Shown here piece by piece: positions 1-9,374 of a stretch of 64,000 nt of DNA; the stretch's first letter is position 1, and each line of letters begins with the position of its first letter. Below the pieces are notes generated by a model. The model saw only the letters and a program-made list of their open reading frames with translations, was not told the DNA's origin and did no database searches. Source of the DNA: Planctomycetia bacterium. Lineage in GTDB: Bacteria; Planctomycetota; Planctomycetia; Pirellulales; PNKZ01. The translations under genes were made by a program, and so were the position numbers. The stretch lies in the NCBI GenBank assembly GCA_021413845.1, contig JAIOPP010000109.1:40799-104798 (forward strand), given 5' to 3'.

Positions 1-53
1 GACGAATGATACTGGATGCTCCATAGCCCCCTAGATTTAGGAGTGCCACGCTC

Positions 54-1430
54 ATGTCGGGTCTTCGCTCGCTGCTGATTGCGGGAACTTCTGCGTTCGC
101 GCTCGTCCTCTCCATGGTCTTCGTTCCTCAAGCGCAAGCGGAAGAGCCCGCCGCCTGGGCCCAAGCGCATCTCGACGAATTCTTCACGCTCTATAAGCAC
201 TTCCATACGCATCCGGAACTTTCGCTGAGCGAGAAAGAAACCGCGGCTCGCGTCGCCGAGGAGTTGCGCGCGGTCGGGGCAACCGTGACGACCGGCATCG
301 GCGGTCATGGCGTGGTCGCGATCTTGGAGAACGGCCCCGGCCCACGCGTGATGCTCCGCACCGATCTCGACGCGCTCCCGGTCATTGAGAATACCGGCTT
401 GGTCTATGCTTCGACCGTGAAGACGAAAGACGCCTTGGGGCGCGAGACCGGCGTGATGCACGCCTGCGGACACGACATTCACATGACGAACCTCATCGCC
501 GCAGCACGCTATATGGCCGCGCATAAAGATCGCTGGCGCGGCACCATCATGTTCCTCGGCCAACCCGCGGAAGAGCGCGTCATCGGCGCGAAAGCGATGC
601 TCGACGACGGGCTATTCACGAAGTTCCCGAAGCCCGATCTCGCGATCGCTTTGCACTGCGATGCCACGCTCGCGGCCGGCTCCGTCGGGCATCGGCCCGG
701 CTATATCTTGGCGAACGTCGACACGATCGATGTCGTCGTGCGCGGCCGGGGCGGACACGGGGCGTTCCCGCATACGACGATCGATCCGGTCGTCGTCGCG
801 GCGCATCTGATCGTCGATCTGCAATCGATCGTGGCGCGCGAAGTGAAGGCGGGACAGCCCGCCGTCATCACGGTCGGCACGATCCACGGCGGCACGAAGA
901 ACAACATCATCGGCGATAGCTGCAAGCTGGAACTCACCGTCAGAAGCTATTCGCCCGAGGTTCGCAAGCAATTGCTGGAGGGTATTCGCCGCAAGGCCGA
1001 CGCCGCAGCCGCCAGCGCAGGCGCCCCGAAACCGACGGTCGAAGTGATCGAAGGAACGCCCGCGACCTTCAACGACGCCGACCTCAACGCCAAGCTCGCC
1101 GCGACATTCCGACGCGTGCTCGGCGACGCGAAGGTGGTCGACGTAGAAGCCTCGATGGGGGGTGAAGATTTCGGACTCTTCCACTTAGCCGGCGTGCCGA
1201 GTTGCATGTTTCGCCTCGGAACGGTCGATAAACTCCGCATGTCGGGCTACGAACGTTTGCAACAGCAACCTCCTTCGCTTCATTCGGCGTTATACTATCC
1301 TGACGCCGAGCAAACGCTCGCGACCGGCATCACGGCCACCTGCGCCGCACTGCTCGACTTGATGCCCGCGGGCGGCGGCAAAAACGTTCCGACCGGTAAG
1401 ACCGAACCCGCTCCGAAGACATTGCGCTAG
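54..1430 (+). CDS. Secreted M20-family amidohydrolase (M20D type)
   Basis: This is a predicted exported zinc amidohydrolase/peptidase of the M20D group (hippurate or N-acyl-amino-acid hydrolases). Residues 1-29 form a signal peptide ending in AQA, so the enzyme should act outside the cytoplasm. The metal and catalytic landmarks are present: MHACGHDIHM near residue 140, the catalytic PAEE near 171, the dimerisation-domain GGHGAFPH near 235, and MGGEDFG near 370. The length of 458 residues is normal for the family plus a signal peptide. An AGGAG sequence lies 11 bases before the ATG. The next gene starts 18 bases after the stop, so co-transcription is likely. The true substrate cannot be read from sequence; a peptide or acyl-amino-acid is a family-level guess. 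Confidence 0.9.
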   Translation: MSGLRSLLIAGTSAFALVLSMVFVPQAQAEEPAAWAQAHLDEFFTLYKHFHTHPELSLSEKETAARVAEELRAVGATVTTGIGGHGVVAILENGPGPRVMLRTDLDALPVIENTGLVYASTVKTKDALGRETGVMHACGHDIHMTNLIAAARYMAAHKDRWRGTIMFLGQPAEERVIGAKAMLDDGLFTKFPKPDLAIALHCDATLAAGSVGHRPGYILANVDTIDVVVRGRGGHGAFPHTTIDPVVVAAHLIVDLQSIVAREVKAGQPAVITVGTIHGGTKNNIIGDSCKLELTVRSYSPEVRKQLLEGIRRKADAAAASAGAPKPTVEVIEGTPATFNDADLNAKLAATFRRVLGDAKVVDVEASMGGEDFGLFHLAGVPSCMFRLGTVDKLRMSGYERLQQQPPSLHSALYYPDAEQTLATGITATCAALLDLMPAGGGKNVPTGKTEPAPKTLR

Positions 1431-1448
1431 TCGCGCACGCGAACGGCT

Positions 1449-1856
1449 ATGAGAACTCGACGCAACTATATCTTCGCTTGGCTCGGCTACTTCGTGGCGC
1501 TCGCTGTTGCGCTGTATGGAATGACCGAGGCTCGCAAATGGGCGATGGTCGAGCTCGACACGCCCGAAGCACGGGCCCGACAACATGAATGGCAAATGGA
1601 AGCGAAGCTTCAGAGCGAAGGGAAGGGACCCGTTCGCCGTCGGCCGGTGAAGGCCGGCGAACCGCCGATGCTCATCTTGCTGCGCGACCACTTCGGCGCG
1701 GCCGCGGTAACGAATCTCATCGCGGTGACGGTCTTCTACTGGTTCCTCACGTTCGTCATTCGGGGCGCGCTGCAAGCGAAGCAGCGTTCCGACCGGCCGT
1801 CGGATGCCGAACGTGCTGCGGAACTACTCGCGCGAAGCTCGGAGTCGCCACGATGA
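1449..1856 (+). CDS. Small two-TM hypothetical membrane protein
   Basis: This 135-residue protein belongs to no family I recognise. It has one hydrophobic segment at about residues 9-25 and another at about 88-106, separated by a charged stretch rich in Arg, Glu and Lys. The C-terminal tail is polar. It starts 18 bases after the upstream amidohydrolase, and its stop overlaps the next start in an ATGA arrangement. It is therefore probably translationally coupled to the next membrane protein, and the two may form a complex. No function is assigned. Confidence 0.75.
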   Translation: MRTRRNYIFAWLGYFVALAVALYGMTEARKWAMVELDTPEARARQHEWQMEAKLQSEGKGPVRRRPVKAGEPPMLILLRDHFGAAAVTNLIAVTVFYWFLTFVIRGALQAKQRSDRPSDAERAAELLARSSESPR

Positions 1857-2530
1857 CCGAACCTCGAGACCCGGCAGCCGGAAATCCCGAAGCCCAAGCG
1901 AGCAAGGGACAGGGGAGCAAAGCCGCGGCGAACGTGCCGAATGCGAATCGCGACCGGCTTTCGGATGTCGTGCTCTACGATGACCCGGCCCCGGCCGCCG
2001 GCGGAGCGGTTCCGAGATCCGGCAGCTCGACGTCGCCCGGGCAGGCGCGACCTGCGAGCGCGGCGGCGACGCTCCCCTCTGGGTCGGCCCCCTCGATCGC
2101 GACCGCGCGCACGGCGACCCCCGTGCCGATCGCGTGGCGCATTTGGCCGGTGATCGATTCGGTTTGGGAGTTGCTCGGCTTATCGGCGCTGCTCGTGGCC
2201 GTACCGGTTTTGGTTTGGAGCTTGAGCGGGAGAACGGCGCTCACCGTTGCCTCGACTGCGGCGGTCGGGCTCGTGATGTGGCGCAACTTTTTGCCGACGA
2301 TCTGCGAGATGAACGCGCTCGGCGTTACGCAACGGATCTTCGGCCGGACGCGGCGCATTCCGTGGCTCTCGATCGATCGCTACGTCGTCGGCCGCCGAGG
2401 CGTGTTTCTCACTTCTGCCGGCGCGCCGCTCGAACTCTTTCGCGGCCTCTACCTGCCGTGGGGTTCGCATCGCGACCAGATCCTCGCCTCGTTGCGGTAT
2501 TATCTGCCGAACGCCGAAGACGCGAATTGA
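1853..2530 (+). CDS. Hypothetical membrane protein with PH-like C-terminal region
   Basis: I chose the ATG at 1853, which overlaps the previous stop (ATGA), over an upstream in-frame extension that would overlap that gene heavily. The product is about 225 residues. A low-complexity Pro/Ala/Ser-rich N-terminal part is followed by two hydrophobic segments at roughly residues 100-145. The cytoplasmic C-terminal region contains TQRIFGRTRRIPW and RYVVGRRGVFL, which reads like the strand pattern of bacterial PH-like (YdbT/YcxB-type) membrane proteins. That assignment is a weak structural impression and not a family match. The close coupling to the small membrane protein upstream suggests a shared role. 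Confidence 0.7.
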   Translation: MTEPRDPAAGNPEAQASKGQGSKAAANVPNANRDRLSDVVLYDDPAPAAGGAVPRSGSSTSPGQARPASAAATLPSGSAPSIATARTATPVPIAWRIWPVIDSVWELLGLSALLVAVPVLVWSLSGRTALTVASTAAVGLVMWRNFLPTICEMNALGVTQRIFGRTRRIPWLSIDRYVVGRRGVFLTSAGAPLELFRGLYLPWGSHRDQILASLRYYLPNAEDAN

Positions 2531-2694
2531 CGGCCTGAGCGGTCGGAGAACGTACCGATTGCGCGGTCGGCGACCTCTCGACGGTGAGGCCTTTCGTCTC
2601 GATCGGCACGCCCAGCCGCTCCGCAGCGAATCGGAACGCGGTTTGCTCCCTTCGACGAGATCGCCCCGCTCTATTTCGCCCGGAGAATTTTGCC

Positions 2695-3051
2695 ATGTCA
2701 TCCCTCTTCGCAGTCGCGGTTCTCGTTACTTCGGTTTTCGCCGCCCCGCCGGCACCTGTCTCCGCGGTCAAAGCCGACGACATGTACGAAGGGCGCGTCG
2801 TCCTTTCGACGAAGGCGGCGCTGACGATCGTCGCTAAGAACGGCGACAACGTGACGTTCGCCATCGCGTCGAGCTGCAAGATCACGCGCGACGGCAAGCC
2901 GAGCAACGCCGAGATGATCGCTCCCGGCGACCGTGTGCAGATCGTCGCTTCGACGGAAGCAGGCCGAAACGTCGCAAACACGATCACGGCCCGCGGAGCC
3001 GAGCGGCCGATAGCCCAGCCGTTGTTAGCAAAGTTAGTCGCGGGCAACTAG
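2695..3051 (+). CDS. Small secreted hypothetical protein
   Basis: The ATG at 2695 has a GGAGA ribosome-binding site 8 bases upstream. It opens a typical signal peptide with a hydrophobic core ending near residue 17-25, so I prefer it to the longer reading frame starting at 2584. The mature protein of about 95 residues alternates short hydrophobic strands with polar turns (EGRVVLSTKAALTIV, VTFAIASSCKITRDGK, GDRVQIV). This resembles small OB-fold-like periplasmic proteins. There is no enzymatic motif. Its stop lies 25 bases from the convergent end of the peptide-transport operon. Confidence 0.7.
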   Translation: MSSLFAVAVLVTSVFAAPPAPVSAVKADDMYEGRVVLSTKAALTIVAKNGDNVTFAIASSCKITRDGKPSNAEMIAPGDRVQIVASTEAGRNVANTITARGAERPIAQPLLAKLVAGN

Positions 3052-3075
3052 CGACGACCTGATCTTCCGCAACCG

Positions 3076-4113
3076 TTAGCGCGCGTAAAAGCATGCCGCT
3101 TGATGAGGATCGTCGGGTCCGGCGATTCCTTCGAGCGGCGGCGGACTCTGACGACAGTCGGCATGCACGATCGGGCAGCGATCCGCAAACGGGCAGCCCG
3201 CGTACACCTTATCGGGCGAAGGAACATCGCCGGTTAACACGATCCGCTTCCGCACCCGTTCGACCGCGGGATCGGCCACTGGAGCCGCCGAGAGGAGCGC
3301 CTGCGTATAAGGGTGACGCGGGTTCGCATAGAGTTCCGCCGCCGGAGCCATCTCGACGATCCGGCCGAGGTACATCACGCCGACGAAGTCGGAGATGTGC
3401 CGCACGACGGAAAGATCGTGCGCGATGAAGACGTAGGCGAGGCCGAGCTTCTGTTGCAGTTCCTTGAGCAGGTTGATGACTTGCGCCTGAATGGAAACAT
3501 CGAGCGCCGAGACCGGCTCGTCGCAGAAGATGATTTTCGGCCCGACGGCCAAGGCCCGCGCGATGCCGATCCGCTGCCGCTGCCCGCCGGAGAACTCGTG
3601 CGGATAGCGATTGAGAAACCGCGGGTTCAATCCGACGAGCTCCATCAAGCGGAGCGTTTCGATTTCGCGATCGCGACGGGTCTGATCGGTAAAGATCGTC
3701 ATCGGCTCGGCGATGATTCGACCAACGGTCATGCGGGGGTTCAACGAGGCGAACGGATCTTGAAAGATCATTTGCATCGAGCGGCGAAACGGCATCATGG
3801 CGTTGTCGCCGCCGTGGATCGGAAGCTCCGTTCCTTCGAAGCGCACCGTGCCGGAGGTCGGCTTGATGAGATGCAAACAGGCGCGGGCCGTGGTGCTTTT
3901 GCCGCAGCCGCTTTCGCCGACGAGCCCGAGCGTGGTCCCTGCTTCGACGTTGAAACTCACCCCATCGACGGCGCGCACGAACCCACGCTCCGGCCGAAGC
4001 CAAGAGCCGCGCCGAAACGGAAAATGCACTTTCAGATTGCGCACTTCGAGAAGGGGCGGCGCGCCGGTGCGAGGAACTTTCACGGCGGAGTGATTGGCAG
4101 CAAGCTCAACCAT
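3076..4113 (-). CDS. oppF: Oligopeptide/dipeptide ABC transporter ATPase (OppF/DppF type)
   Basis: This is an ATPase subunit of a peptide importer. The Walker A motif GESGCGKS is at residues 66-73. FSGGQRQR (signature), CDEPVSALD (Walker B) and a final HD switch motif follow. The C-terminal oligopeptide-specific extension contains the Cys-rich GCPFADRCP segment, typical of OppD/OppF proteins that carry an iron-sulfur or metal site. I chose the ATG at 4113 because AAGGAG lies 9 bases before it; the ATG at 4137 would lengthen the protein by eight residues. The start overlaps the end of oppD by eight bases, so the two ATPases are coupled. It is the last gene of the operon. Confidence 0.92.
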   Translation of the reverse strand: MVELAANHSAVKVPRTGAPPLLEVRNLKVHFPFRRGSWLRPERGFVRAVDGVSFNVEAGTTLGLVGESGCGKSTTARACLHLIKPTSGTVRFEGTELPIHGGDNAMMPFRRSMQMIFQDPFASLNPRMTVGRIIAEPMTIFTDQTRRDREIETLRLMELVGLNPRFLNRYPHEFSGGQRQRIGIARALAVGPKIIFCDEPVSALDVSIQAQVINLLKELQQKLGLAYVFIAHDLSVVRHISDFVGVMYLGRIVEMAPAAELYANPRHPYTQALLSAAPVADPAVERVRKRIVLTGDVPSPDKVYAGCPFADRCPIVHADCRQSPPPLEGIAGPDDPHQAACFYAR

Positions 4114-5119
4114 GTAGCAACGCTCCTTGCGGCGCATCGACGAGCGGCAGGATATCGAAATGGCAGGCGAATCGGCCGTCGGTCGGCGAAGGGCGAAGCT
4201 CGGGGCGCTGGGTGCGGCAGATGTCTGCGGCGAATTTGCAGCGCGGATGAAACGCGCAGCCGCTCGGCAAGCGCGTGAGATCCGGCGGCTGGCCGGGGAT
4301 CGGCTCCAAGCGTTCGCCGCGCGGCGAATCGAGGCGCGGTCGCGAACGGAGCAGGCCGAGCGTATACGGATGGCGCGGGCGGGCGAAAAGCTCGTCGACC
4401 GGCGCCTCCTCCACGATCCGGCCTCCGTACATCACGACGACCCGTCGGCAGATGTTCGCCATCACACCGAGGTCGTGCGTGATGAAGATGATCGCCATCC
4501 CTTGGTCGCGCTGGAGCTCACGCAGCAGTTCGAGAATCTGCGCTTGGATCGTGACGTCGAGCGCCGTCGTCGGCTCGTCGGCGATCAAGAGATCGGGATT
4601 GCAAGAGAGCGCCATCGCAATCATCACACGTTGCCGCATGCCGCCGGAGAATTGGTGCGGATACTCCAGCACGCGCTTCGACGCGCCGGGAATACCGACC
4701 CGATCGAGCATGGCAACGGCATGGTCGAGCGCTTGCCGGGGCGTATGGCCGAGGTGCAGCCGCGTCATTTCCGTGAGTTGCTCGGCGACCGTGAGGAGCG
4801 GATTGAGCGACGTCATCGGATCTTGAAAGATCATCGCGATGCGGCGTCCGCGAATCTTACGCAACCGCTCTGCCGGCATCGTCAACAGATCCGCCCCTTG
4901 AAACAACGCTTGGCCGGCGACGATCTTTCCCGGCGGCTTGGGGATCAGCCCCATCAGCGCGAGGTTCGTCACGCTCTTGCCGGAGCCGCTCTCGCCGGCG
5001 ATGCCGAGGGTCTCGCCCGGCGCGATGGAAAACGAAACGTCGTCGACGGCGCGCACGATGCCGTCGTCGGTTTTGAATTCCACGCCGAGCGAATCGACGG
5101 TCAACAATGCTTGAGACAT
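4106..5119 (-). CDS. oppD: Oligopeptide/dipeptide ABC transporter ATPase (OppD/DppD type)
   Basis: This is the second ATPase of the peptide importer, 337 residues long. It shows Walker A GESGSGKS near residue 41, the signature FSGGMRQR, Walker B LLIADEPTTALD and a switch His in FITHDLG. The C-terminal oligopeptide domain again has paired cysteines (GCAFHPRCKFAADIC). OppD and OppF form the heterodimeric motor under OppB and OppC at the inner membrane. The gene begins 10 bases after the oppC stop and overlaps oppF, as expected for one transcript. Nothing looks truncated. Confidence 0.92.
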   Translation of the reverse strand: MSQALLTVDSLGVEFKTDDGIVRAVDDVSFSIAPGETLGIAGESGSGKSVTNLALMGLIPKPPGKIVAGQALFQGADLLTMPAERLRKIRGRRIAMIFQDPMTSLNPLLTVAEQLTEMTRLHLGHTPRQALDHAVAMLDRVGIPGASKRVLEYPHQFSGGMRQRVMIAMALSCNPDLLIADEPTTALDVTIQAQILELLRELQRDQGMAIIFITHDLGVMANICRRVVVMYGGRIVEEAPVDELFARPRHPYTLGLLRSRPRLDSPRGERLEPIPGQPPDLTRLPSGCAFHPRCKFAADICRTQRPELRPSPTDGRFACHFDILPLVDAPQGALLHG

Positions 5120-5129
5120 AGGTTCACGA

Positions 5130-6269
5130 TCAGCGGTGTTTCAATCTCGGATCGAGAGCGTCGCGAAGGCCGTCGCCGAGGAAGTTCAATGCGAAGAGGG
5201 TCGTGCCGAGCGCTACGCCGGGGAAGACGACGAGCCACCAATCGAACTGGATCGGCGTGATGCTTTGCGTTCCTTCGTTGGCCAGTACGCCCCAAGAGAC
5301 GTCGGGGGCTTGCACGCCGAGCCCCAAGAACGACAGGAACGCCTCGAAGAGCATCACGCGCGGAATCGTCAGCGTGAGGTAGACGATGATCACGCTCAGC
5401 AAATTCGGCACGAGATGCAGAAACACGATCCGCATCTTACTGCACCCGATCGTGCGCGCGGCCTCGACGAACTGTTCTTGCTTAAGCGACAACACTTGTC
5501 CGCGCACGACGCGGGCCATCGTCAACCAATAGATCGCGCCGACGACCAGAAAGAAGACGGTCATCCGATCGATGCGGTAATAAATCAGCGCCGCTTTCCA
5601 TTCCGGCGTGTCGAGCACGGTGAGCAAGAGAATCACGACGAAAATAAAGGGCACGGCGTAGAGCACGTCGACGAAGCGCATCATCGCCGAGTCGACCCAA
5701 CCGCCGAGGTAGCCCGAGATCGCACCGTAGGAAACGCCGATCACGAGCGACACCGCCCCGGCGACGACGCCGACGATGAGCGACACGCGCGAGCCCCAAA
5801 ACAGTCGGGCCAGCACATCACGGCCGAGGTTGTCGGTGCCGCACCACGAAGTGCATTCCCAGCGACCGAAGAGCTTGGCGCGAAGGTGAGCCAGCGCGCG
5901 ATCGAAACCGTTCAAGTCGCCGAAGCCGGCGGCGAGCGCCGCGTCGTCGACATTGCCGGCGTCGTCGATCCACGAAGCGGTCTGCAAGCGAAGCGGATGA
6001 AGAGTCGGCTCCGTGAATGAGCGCTGTGTGTCGACTCTGCGCGGAGCTTGCAGAGGAAACAACGGCGTGGCGATCGAGGCCGCCGCGAGCAGCACTAGGA
6101 AAAGCAGCGACCCGAAGGCCGTGCGATTGCGTTTCAGCCGCCGCCAGGCATCGCGCCCGAGCGACACGCCGCGCAAGCTCTTCGCCTCGTCGAGCATGCG
6201 AGCATAGTCGCGTGCGGCGTCGCTGGGCGCAACGGCTTCCGAGTCGGCGGGTGGTTCGCTTCGGGTCAT
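5130..6269 (-). CDS. oppC: Peptide ABC transporter permease (OppC type)
   Basis: I chose the ATG at 6269, which overlaps the oppB stop (6266-6268) in an ATGA arrangement. The frame stays open upstream to 6692, but that part lies inside oppB. The 379-residue product has a cytoplasmic N-terminal tail, a first membrane segment near residue 55, a large periplasmic loop, and then five further segments with the permease coupling motif around residues 275-295 (EAARTIGCSKMRI). An OppC-type N-terminal region precedes the binding-protein-dependent transport domain. The periplasmic loop carries CTSWCGTDNLGRDV, matching the usual GTDxLGRDV hallmark of OppC/DppC. It pairs with OppB to form the pore. Confidence 0.92.
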   Translation of the reverse strand: MTRSEPPADSEAVAPSDAARDYARMLDEAKSLRGVSLGRDAWRRLKRNRTAFGSLLFLVLLAAASIATPLFPLQAPRRVDTQRSFTEPTLHPLRLQTASWIDDAGNVDDAALAAGFGDLNGFDRALAHLRAKLFGRWECTSWCGTDNLGRDVLARLFWGSRVSLIVGVVAGAVSLVIGVSYGAISGYLGGWVDSAMMRFVDVLYAVPFIFVVILLLTVLDTPEWKAALIYYRIDRMTVFFLVVGAIYWLTMARVVRGQVLSLKQEQFVEAARTIGCSKMRIVFLHLVPNLLSVIIVYLTLTIPRVMLFEAFLSFLGLGVQAPDVSWGVLANEGTQSITPIQFDWWLVVFPGVALGTTLFALNFLGDGLRDALDPRLKHR

Positions 6270-7186
6270 GCGTCGAGTTTGATTCGCGGATCGAGCAGCG
6301 TGTAGAAGAAGTCGACGATGAAGTTCATCGCGCACAAGATCAACGTATAGAACATGGTCATCGCCATCGCTAAGGAATAGTCGCGCTGCGCGCACGACTC
6401 GACCAAGTGAACTCCCAGCCCGGGCAGAGCGAAGATCTTCTCTTCGATGAGCGATCCGGTAAGGATCCCGGCGGCCGCGGGGCCGATGTATGAGACGACC
6501 GGCAGCAGCGCTCCTTTGAGCCCATGCCGAATAATGACGGTGCGCGAGAGGAGGCCCTTGGCGTAGGCCGTGCGAATGTAGTCTTGCGAGAGGACGTCGA
6601 GCATGCCGGTGCGCGTCAGCCGTGCGATGTAGGCCGCGTAGGGGAGCCCGAGGCAGATCGTCGGCAAGACGAGTTGCTGCCACGATCCCCAACCGGCGGC
6701 GGGAAAGATCGGAATGAGAAACACGAACATAATGATCGCAAGGCCCGCGACGACGAACTCGGGAAGCGAAATGCCGACCGTGGCGATCGTCATCAGGCCG
6801 ACATCGAAGAGCCCGCCGCGGCGCACGGCGGCCGTGACGCCGGCAAAGATGCCGAGCGCCAAAGCGAAGATCAGAGCGGCGAGGCCGAGCGTGGCGGAAA
6901 CGGGAAATCCTTGCGCGATGATCTCGTTGATCGAGAAGTCGCGAATCTTCATGCTGAGCCCGAACTCGCCTCGGCAGTAGTTGCCGAGTTCGAGAGCGTA
7001 CTGAACCGCGAGCGGCTTATCGAGGTTGTAGCGGCGATCGAAATTCTTCTTGATGTCGGGATCGAGGGCCCGATCGCTGCTGAACGGCCCCCCGGGAACG
7101 GAATGCATCAAGACGAACGTGATCGTGAAGACGACCCAAAAGATGAGCAACGTCCAAAGCAAGCGCTTGATGAGGAACGCGATCAC
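6266..7186 (-). CDS. oppB: Peptide ABC transporter permease (OppB type)
   Basis: This is the OppB-type permease with six predicted membrane segments and the coupling-helix motif TAYAKGLLSRTVI. I place the start at the GTG at 7184-7186, whose first bases overlap the true oppA stop (GTGA). The product is then 306 residues starting with IAFLIKRLLWTLL, the normal OppB N-terminus and length. The reading frame does not close upstream: because of a deletion in oppA, the oppA frame now runs into oppB without a stop. In this sequence oppB could therefore also be made as the tail of a long fusion protein of about 914 residues. OppB itself is intact. Confidence 0.88.
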   Translation of the reverse strand: MIAFLIKRLLWTLLIFWVVFTITFVLMHSVPGGPFSSDRALDPDIKKNFDRRYNLDKPLAVQYALELGNYCRGEFGLSMKIRDFSINEIIAQGFPVSATLGLAALIFALALGIFAGVTAAVRRGGLFDVGLMTIATVGISLPEFVVAGLAIIMFVFLIPIFPAAGWGSWQQLVLPTICLGLPYAAYIARLTRTGMLDVLSQDYIRTAYAKGLLSRTVIIRHGLKGALLPVVSYIGPAAAGILTGSLIEEKIFALPGLGVHLVESCAQRDYSLAMAMTMFYTLILCAMNFIVDFFYTLLDPRIKLDA

Positions 7187-9010
7187 GGCGCGCCCTCGCC
7201 GACCGGCATTCGCAGCCCCGTGATTTTCACATCGCGTTCCGCCGCGCGCACGCGCGCCTTCGCCGCTTGATCGACCGAAAGCGCCCACAGCGGATGTTCG
7301 TCGCGGAGGTTCGAGTGGAAGCCATGCACGTAGGTCTGCACCATGTCTTTCGAGACGTAGTAGTAGATCGGCATGATGGGCATCTCGCGCATGAGAATCT
7401 CTTCCGCATCGTGGAGAATGCGCATCCGTTTGACGGAGTCTCCTTCGGCGGCGGCGGCTTCGATTCGGGTCGGCGTAGTCACCGATCCAACTGGCTCGGG
7501 CCGTTTGGTATTCGCCGAGACGCACGGTATCGAGAAACGTCCCCCATTCGAGATTGCGCAGCCCGACGTCGATGCCGAGCGTGCGCTTCCAACGGTCTTG
7601 AATCAGTTCGGCGATCGCCTTATGAGTCTCTTGCGTGTTGTAGAGAATGTCGAACGCCGGGAGGCCGCGCCCGTCGGGGAAGCCGGCCTCGGTGAGCAAA
7701 CGTTTCGCTTCAGCGATATTCTCCGGGGCGCAGCGGCCCGGCTCGTAGCCGGCGAGCCCCGGCGGCACCAAACTGTTCGCTGGAATCTGACCGGTGCGCG
7801 TCACCTTCTCGACGATCTCGCGGCGATCGATCGCCATCGACAAGGCGCGGCGAATGCGCGGATCGTCGAACGGCTTCTTGCGAACGTTGAAGCGATAGAA
7901 ATACGTCCCCAAGATCGGCTTCGGATGGTATTGGTCGGGGCGTGTCTTCATCAAGATCGGCGCGGCCGGGGCAGGGACATCGGAAATCCAATCGGTGGCG
8001 CCGGTCAGATACATATTCAACATCGTCGTCCCACCTTCGACGGCCAAGACGTCGACGACGTTGAGCTTCACTGCCGAGCGGTTCCAATAGTATTCGTTCT
8101 TCACGAGCCGAACGCGGTCGCGAATGCGCCGCGCCTGCATGTTAAACGCACCGTTCGAGACGAGGTTTTCGGCGCGCGTCCATTGCGGCGAGCCATACGT
8201 TTCCAGGCACTTCCGATTCACCGCCGATAAAGGGTAGAAGGCGATGATATCGAGAAAGAACGGCGTCGGGTTTTCAAGCGTGAGGGTGAGGCGATAAGGA
8301 TCGTCGGACTTGATGCCGACGAGCTCGAAGCTCGGCATGACCCAAGCGCTGCGCTCGATTCCCGTATCGACTCCGAGGAGCTTGTCTTCGCTCGAAAACT
8401 TCCGCAGCCGGCCGGCGATCTCGACGTGGAAGACTTTTAAGGGTTCGTCTTTGGTCGGGCCGTCGCGCAGTTCCAGTTGCTTGAGCACACCCCGCAAGAC
8501 TTGCCCGCGAACCGTGTTGGGAACTCCCTCGGCGCGCGGAAGCTCGACTTCGACTTGCTCGCCGACCTCGGGCTTCAGCGTGGTGTAGCGCTTCGCATTT
8601 TTCACGTACCAAAGTTGGTAAGCGTATTCGGCGGTGGTTTCGGCAAGGAGAAACCTTTGAAACGAATACACAAAATCTTCGGCCGTGAACGGGGAGCCAT
8701 CCGACCAACGGGCATCGCGGCGCAGATGGAACGTGTAGGTCTTCAGATCGGGAGAGATCTCCCAACGCTCGGCGACGCCCGGAATCGGCTTGAGCGTCTT
8801 CGGATCGCGACGACATAGGCCCTCGAACAGCGCCTCGACCACGCGTCCCTCGGGCTGGCCGGTTACCGTGGCTGGGTCGATCGTCTTGATATCGGTGCCG
8901 TTGCAGAAGGTGAGGTCGGCCGGAGGAAGTCGCTCGCGCGAAAATGTCCAGCCGACGACTGCAATCAACAGCATCACAAGGGCGAGCGGAAGTATCCTAC
9001 GTCGGAACAT
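7183..9010 (-). pseudogene. oppA: Peptide-binding protein OppA (SBP family 5), internal deletion and frameshift
   Basis: This is the solute-binding protein of the peptide importer. From the ATG at 9010 the N-terminal membrane/signal segment is followed by a classic family-5 binding protein (FNVRKKPFDDPRIRRALSM, near residue 380). At about 7475 the family motif GDYADPN runs straight into an Arg-rich out-of-frame stretch. The genuine C-terminus (IEAAAAEGDSVKRMRIL to VGEGAP) continues in another frame from about 7465 to 7183. Comparison with E. coli OppA suggests about 25 residues are missing between the two parts, so this is a deletion with a frameshift and not a one-base slip. An upstream TTG at 9151 is a less likely start. 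It may be a real mutation or an assembly error. Confidence 0.8.
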
Positions 9011-9152
9011 AGGCGTTGACGCGCTAGGTAGGCGAAGCGAGGCAGGAGCACGAACTGCCGTCATGGTAACGGTTGCTACGGATGAATCTACCTGAAGAAG
9101 GGGTGGATGCCGGCGCTCGCAGAGGAGACGAATCAACCGTAATTTGCGCAAA

Positions 9153-9158
9153 ATTATA
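9153..9158 (-). promoter_or_regulatory. Possible -10 element for the opp operon
   Basis: A perfect TATAAT lies on the minus strand about 145 bases before the proposed oppA start, in the divergent gap between oppA and the ArsR gene. I see no good -35 at 17 bases, so the promoter call is weak. The AT-rich patch could serve either direction. Confidence 0.25.
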
Positions 9159-9374
9159 TAGAATGTAACGTCGGGGCTCTTTTATACGTTCCCTATGTTC
9201 GCTAGAATGCGAGGGACCCGAAAGAGACCGAACGGACGCAAACGGATCACATCAACGTGCGGCATTCGTCGCGAGGTGCTTCCGCAGCGGCTCTTTCTCC
9301 TACGACGCTCCTCGAGTTCGCGTGAACCCACGTCTTTATCCGCTCACGCTTCGCCGCAAGGCAAGAAGGATGCC

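Noticed and set aside
6266..9151. One 961-residue protein fusing a peptide-binding protein to a permease
   Set aside because: The middle 100 residues are Arg-rich and out of frame, while the correct OppA C-terminus lies in another frame. oppB has its own GTG overlapping that frame's stop. The fusion results from a deletion, or an assembly error, in oppA.
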